A DNA stretch of 15,194 bases, from assembly GCA_958421035.1 (NCBI GenBank), contig CATZKS010000044.1:1-15194 (forward strand), in the 5' to 3' direction. Each line of letters begins with the position of its first letter. Within the stretch, counting starts at the first letter, position 1. Positions 13,768 through 15,194 of the stretch are shown piece after piece. The notes beneath the pieces were generated by a model, which was not told the origin of the DNA, searched no databases, and was given only the letters and a program-made list of their open reading frames with translations. This DNA comes from an uncultured Collinsella sp. (GTDB lineage Bacteria > Actinomycetota > Coriobacteriia > Coriobacteriales > Coriobacteriaceae). A program made the position numbers and the translations under genes.

Positions 13768-14436
13768 ATGGCAGCAGCTTTTTACCATGTGATTTTTGAT
13801 TTAGACGGCACCCTTCTCAACACGATTGAGGACCTGGCGGCCGCCGGCAACCACACCTGCGAGATGCACGGCTGGCCCACGTTTACCGTGGACGAGTACC
13901 GCTACAAGGTGGGAAACGGCATGCTCAAGCTGGTTGAGCGCTTTATGCCCGCCGAGTACGCGGGCGACAGCCGTATGTTTGAGCAGACGCTTGCCGAGTT
14001 TAGAGCTTATTACGGCGAGCACAAGGAGGACCACACCGCCCCCTACGCCGGCACGATTGAGATGCTCGACCGTCTGCGCGCAGCAGGCGTTCAGCTTGCC
14101 GTGCTCACCAACAAGGATCATATTTCGGCGGCCCCGCTTATCGAGAAATACTTTGGCTCCGAGCGCTTTGCACTGGTGCAGGGCCGTGTCGATGCGTTTC
14201 CGCCTAAGCCCGAAGCACCCGTCACGCTACATGTGATGGAAGAGCTGGGTGCCGATCCGGCAACCACACTCTATGTGGGCGATTCGAATGTCGATATCCT
14301 GACCGGCCACAACGCCGGCCTTAAGAGCGCGGGCGTCAGTTGGGGCTTCCGCGGCCGCGCAGAGCTAGAGGCCGCCGGCGCCGACTACGTGGTGGACACC
14401 CAGGCAGAGCTCGCGGCGCTGGTGCTGGGCGAGTAG
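13768..14436 (+). CDS. HAD-superfamily phosphatase, phosphoglycolate phosphatase (Gph) type
   Basis: This 222-residue cytosolic HAD hydrolase has all four motifs. Motif I is FDLDGTLLNT, with nucleophile D11 and D13. Motif II is AVLTNK. Motif III is the lysine in FPPKPEAP, and motif IV is YVGDSNVDI. The helical cap follows motif I (about 17-85), placing it with Gph/PGMB-like subfamily I enzymes. The true substrate could be phosphoglycolate or another small phosphate ester. The start is the ATG at 13768, with GGGAG 5 nt upstream. The ATG at 13753 lacks a ribosome-binding site. A TATTAT at 13727-13732 may be its -10 box. It lies 124 bp after hypE, with no sign of functional linkage to the hyp genes. 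Confidence 0.9.
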   Translation: MAAAFYHVIFDLDGTLLNTIEDLAAAGNHTCEMHGWPTFTVDEYRYKVGNGMLKLVERFMPAEYAGDSRMFEQTLAEFRAYYGEHKEDHTAPYAGTIEMLDRLRAAGVQLAVLTNKDHISAAPLIEKYFGSERFALVQGRVDAFPPKPEAPVTLHVMEELGADPATTLYVGDSNVDILTGHNAGLKSAGVSWGFRGRAELEAAGADYVVDTQAELAALVLGE

Positions 14437-14476
14437 CGGAGCCGCCGCTTAACGTAGCTGCGACAATTCTTCCGCA

Positions 14477-14648
14477 CGGAAAGCGCATCCCGTTTTGGAG
14501 CTCCGGAATGGGATGCGCTTTCCGCTTGAGCCCCATCGGGGAAACCGCATCCCGTTTCAGAGCAATATTCCGGGTCGCGCTTTCCGCAACCCACCCCATC
14601 CGGAAACCGCGACCCATTATTCGCCCAAATACCGGCTCGCATTTTCCC
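14477..14648. repeat. Array of three imperfect palindromes (six alternating half-sites), REP/BIME-like
   Basis: The first unit has perfect 15-bp arms CGGAAAGCGCATCCC (14477-14491) and its complement (14510-14524). A second unit at 14538-14587 and a third at 14600-14648 repeat the theme GGAAA-N-CGC-(A/G)(T/A)-CCC, inverted each time, with more drift. Half-sites 1 and 3 also share the following CGTTT and GAGC. The array starts 41 bp after the gph stop and has no reading frame. It accounts for much of the 475-bp gap 14437-14911. Confidence 0.85.
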
Positions 14649-14679
14649 GAGCATTCGATGCAACGCTGGTGCAAGGAGT

Positions 14680-14720
14680 GTCCCCAACTGCCGGCAGAAA
14701 AGGAACGTCCCCAAGTGCCG
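14680..14720. repeat. Imperfect direct repeat GTCCCCAA-N-TGCCG
   Basis: GTCCCCAACTGCCG (14680-14693) and GTCCCCAAGTGCCG (14707-14720) differ at one base and flank an AAAAGGAAC segment. The complement carries GGGGAC, similar to the GGGAC cores at 2911-2923 and 8331-8335. It is probably a remnant of a dispersed intergenic element. Confidence 0.55.
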
Positions 14721-14797
14721 CCCCAATGACTACCATGGCAATGCCGCAGGTAGAGGACGGACAGCGAGCGACGTCCAGGGCGAACAAGTTGGCATGA

Positions 14798-14838
14798 AAA
14801 AGGCGAGGCATAGCCCTTCTGGTCATGTCTCGCCTTTT
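14798..14838 (-). terminator. Bidirectional rho-independent terminator
   Basis: The arms AAAAGGCGAGGCAT (14798-14811) and ATGTCTCGCCTTTT (14825-14838) pair over 14 bp with one mismatch (a wobble in one direction) and a 13-nt loop. The minus strand ends in TTTTT and the plus strand in TTTT. It lies 74 bp past the minus-strand gene stop and can also stop plus-strand readthrough from gph. Confidence 0.85.
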
Positions 14839-14884
14839 GAATGACCAATTGTCGTCCTGGGCGGCGCGCAGCGTCGCGCAGTTA

Positions 14885-14904
14885 CGGCGTTTGGTAAAAC
14901 GCCG
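14885..14904 (-). promoter_or_regulatory. Perfect hairpin just after the minus-strand gene
   Basis: Eight-base arms CGGCGTTT and AAACGCCG flank a 4-nt loop, 8 nt past the stop of the partial gene. There is no downstream T-run, so it more likely protects the mRNA end than terminates. Confidence 0.5.
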
Positions 14905-14911
14905 CAACTCC

Positions 14912-15194
14912 CTAGCTCATCATGGCATTCATCATCTCGTTGGTTGCGGAATCGTCAGCAGACCACTCGCCGTCGTCATTGCAGGAGTACTTGAAGGTGA
15001 CCTTGGTGTCCTTGGTCTTAGCAGCCTTGGTCACATCGACCATAACCTGACCGGCCATCTTGTACAGCTCGTCATCGGAAGGCATCGAATCGAGCGCGGC
15101 GACCTTCTCCTGATACTGGGTGGCAAAATCCTCAACGATCTGGTTCATGGACTTGCAGGTAATGGTGACCTCGGCAGTTGCGGTACCCTTGTCC
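14912..15194 (-). CDS. Uncharacterised protein, C-terminal part (5' end beyond window), possibly exported
   Basis: The frame is open to the window edge. An internal ATG at 15148 is not the likely start, because coding continues upstream in frame (residues reading TAEVTITCKS before that Met). About 93 residues are visible. They are hydrophilic and acidic, with an amphipathic helix (NQIVEDFATQYQEKVAALD), a helix with AGQVMVDVTKAAK, a strand-like TKVTFKYSC, and a Met-rich end. Two cysteines (in TCKS and YSCN) could form a disulfide. The composition and layout resemble secreted or lipoprotein-type small domains of gut Actinobacteria, but no family is recognised. The visible C-terminus is followed by a hairpin and a terminator. 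Confidence 0.7.
   Translation of the reverse strand, partial: DKGTATAEVTITCKSMNQIVEDFATQYQEKVAALDSMPSDDELYKMAGQVMVDVTKAAKTKDTKVTFKYSCNDDGEWSADDSATNEMMNAMMS

Noticed and set aside
1..15194. CRISPR array, transposase or prophage genes
   Set aside because: No regularly spaced direct repeats and no transposase, integrase or phage protein seen in either strand.

Overview
The window looks like chromosome from a high-GC, anaerobic, gut-type actinobacterium. A Collinsella-like member of the Coriobacteriia fits best. This rests on overall codon use, gene content (anaerobic de novo NAD synthesis, NikR and Hyp nickel-hydrogenase functions, an AgrC-like/LytTR two-component pair) and intergenic GGGAC-type palindromes; it is inference, not a database match. 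No tRNA, rRNA, CRISPR array or transposase gene was seen.

Left third (96-4048, minus strand): an NAD biosynthesis operon in the order nadA-nadB-nadC-niaR. NadB and NadA make quinolinate from aspartate and dihydroxyacetone phosphate, NadC converts it to nicotinate mononucleotide, and the last gene encodes the niacin-sensing repressor NiaR. A perfect 19-bp inverted repeat (4005-4048) overlaps a good promoter in front of nadA and is the obvious candidate NiaR operator, giving a closed feedback loop. A separate 35-bp palindrome sits between nadA and nadB.

Middle (4256-7465): a LytTR response regulator and a multi-membrane-span GHKL histidine kinase overlap by one base. Next comes a convergent uncharacterised gene that looks like a uracil-DNA-glycosylase-fold protein without its catalytic motifs. 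Divergent from it is a small thioredoxin with an unusual CGLC active site, followed by a strong terminator.

Right half (7538-13643, plus strand): a nickel block. A small His-rich helical protein is followed one base later by a NikR-type nickel regulator carrying an unusual His/Cys-rich N-terminal extension. After a 73-bp inverted-repeat element come hypF, hypC, hypD and hypE, four of the six universal [NiFe]-hydrogenase maturation genes. HypF and HypE make the cyanide ligand, and HypC and HypD assemble Fe(CN)2CO. HypA, HypB and the hydrogenase itself are not in the window. A roughly 100-nt nested-stem element lies between hypD and hypE.

Right end (13768-15194): a Gph-like HAD phosphatase, then a 475-bp non-coding stretch. 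That stretch holds an array of three imperfect palindromes (six alternating half-sites), a GTCCCC direct repeat and a bidirectional terminator. The window ends inside an uncharacterised minus-strand gene, probably the C-terminal part of an exported protein.

I found no clear-cut new multi-gene system. The observations most worth checking are the NikR extension with its small His-rich partner, the degenerate UDG-like protein, the CGLC thioredoxin, the hypD-hypE structured element and the palindrome array.
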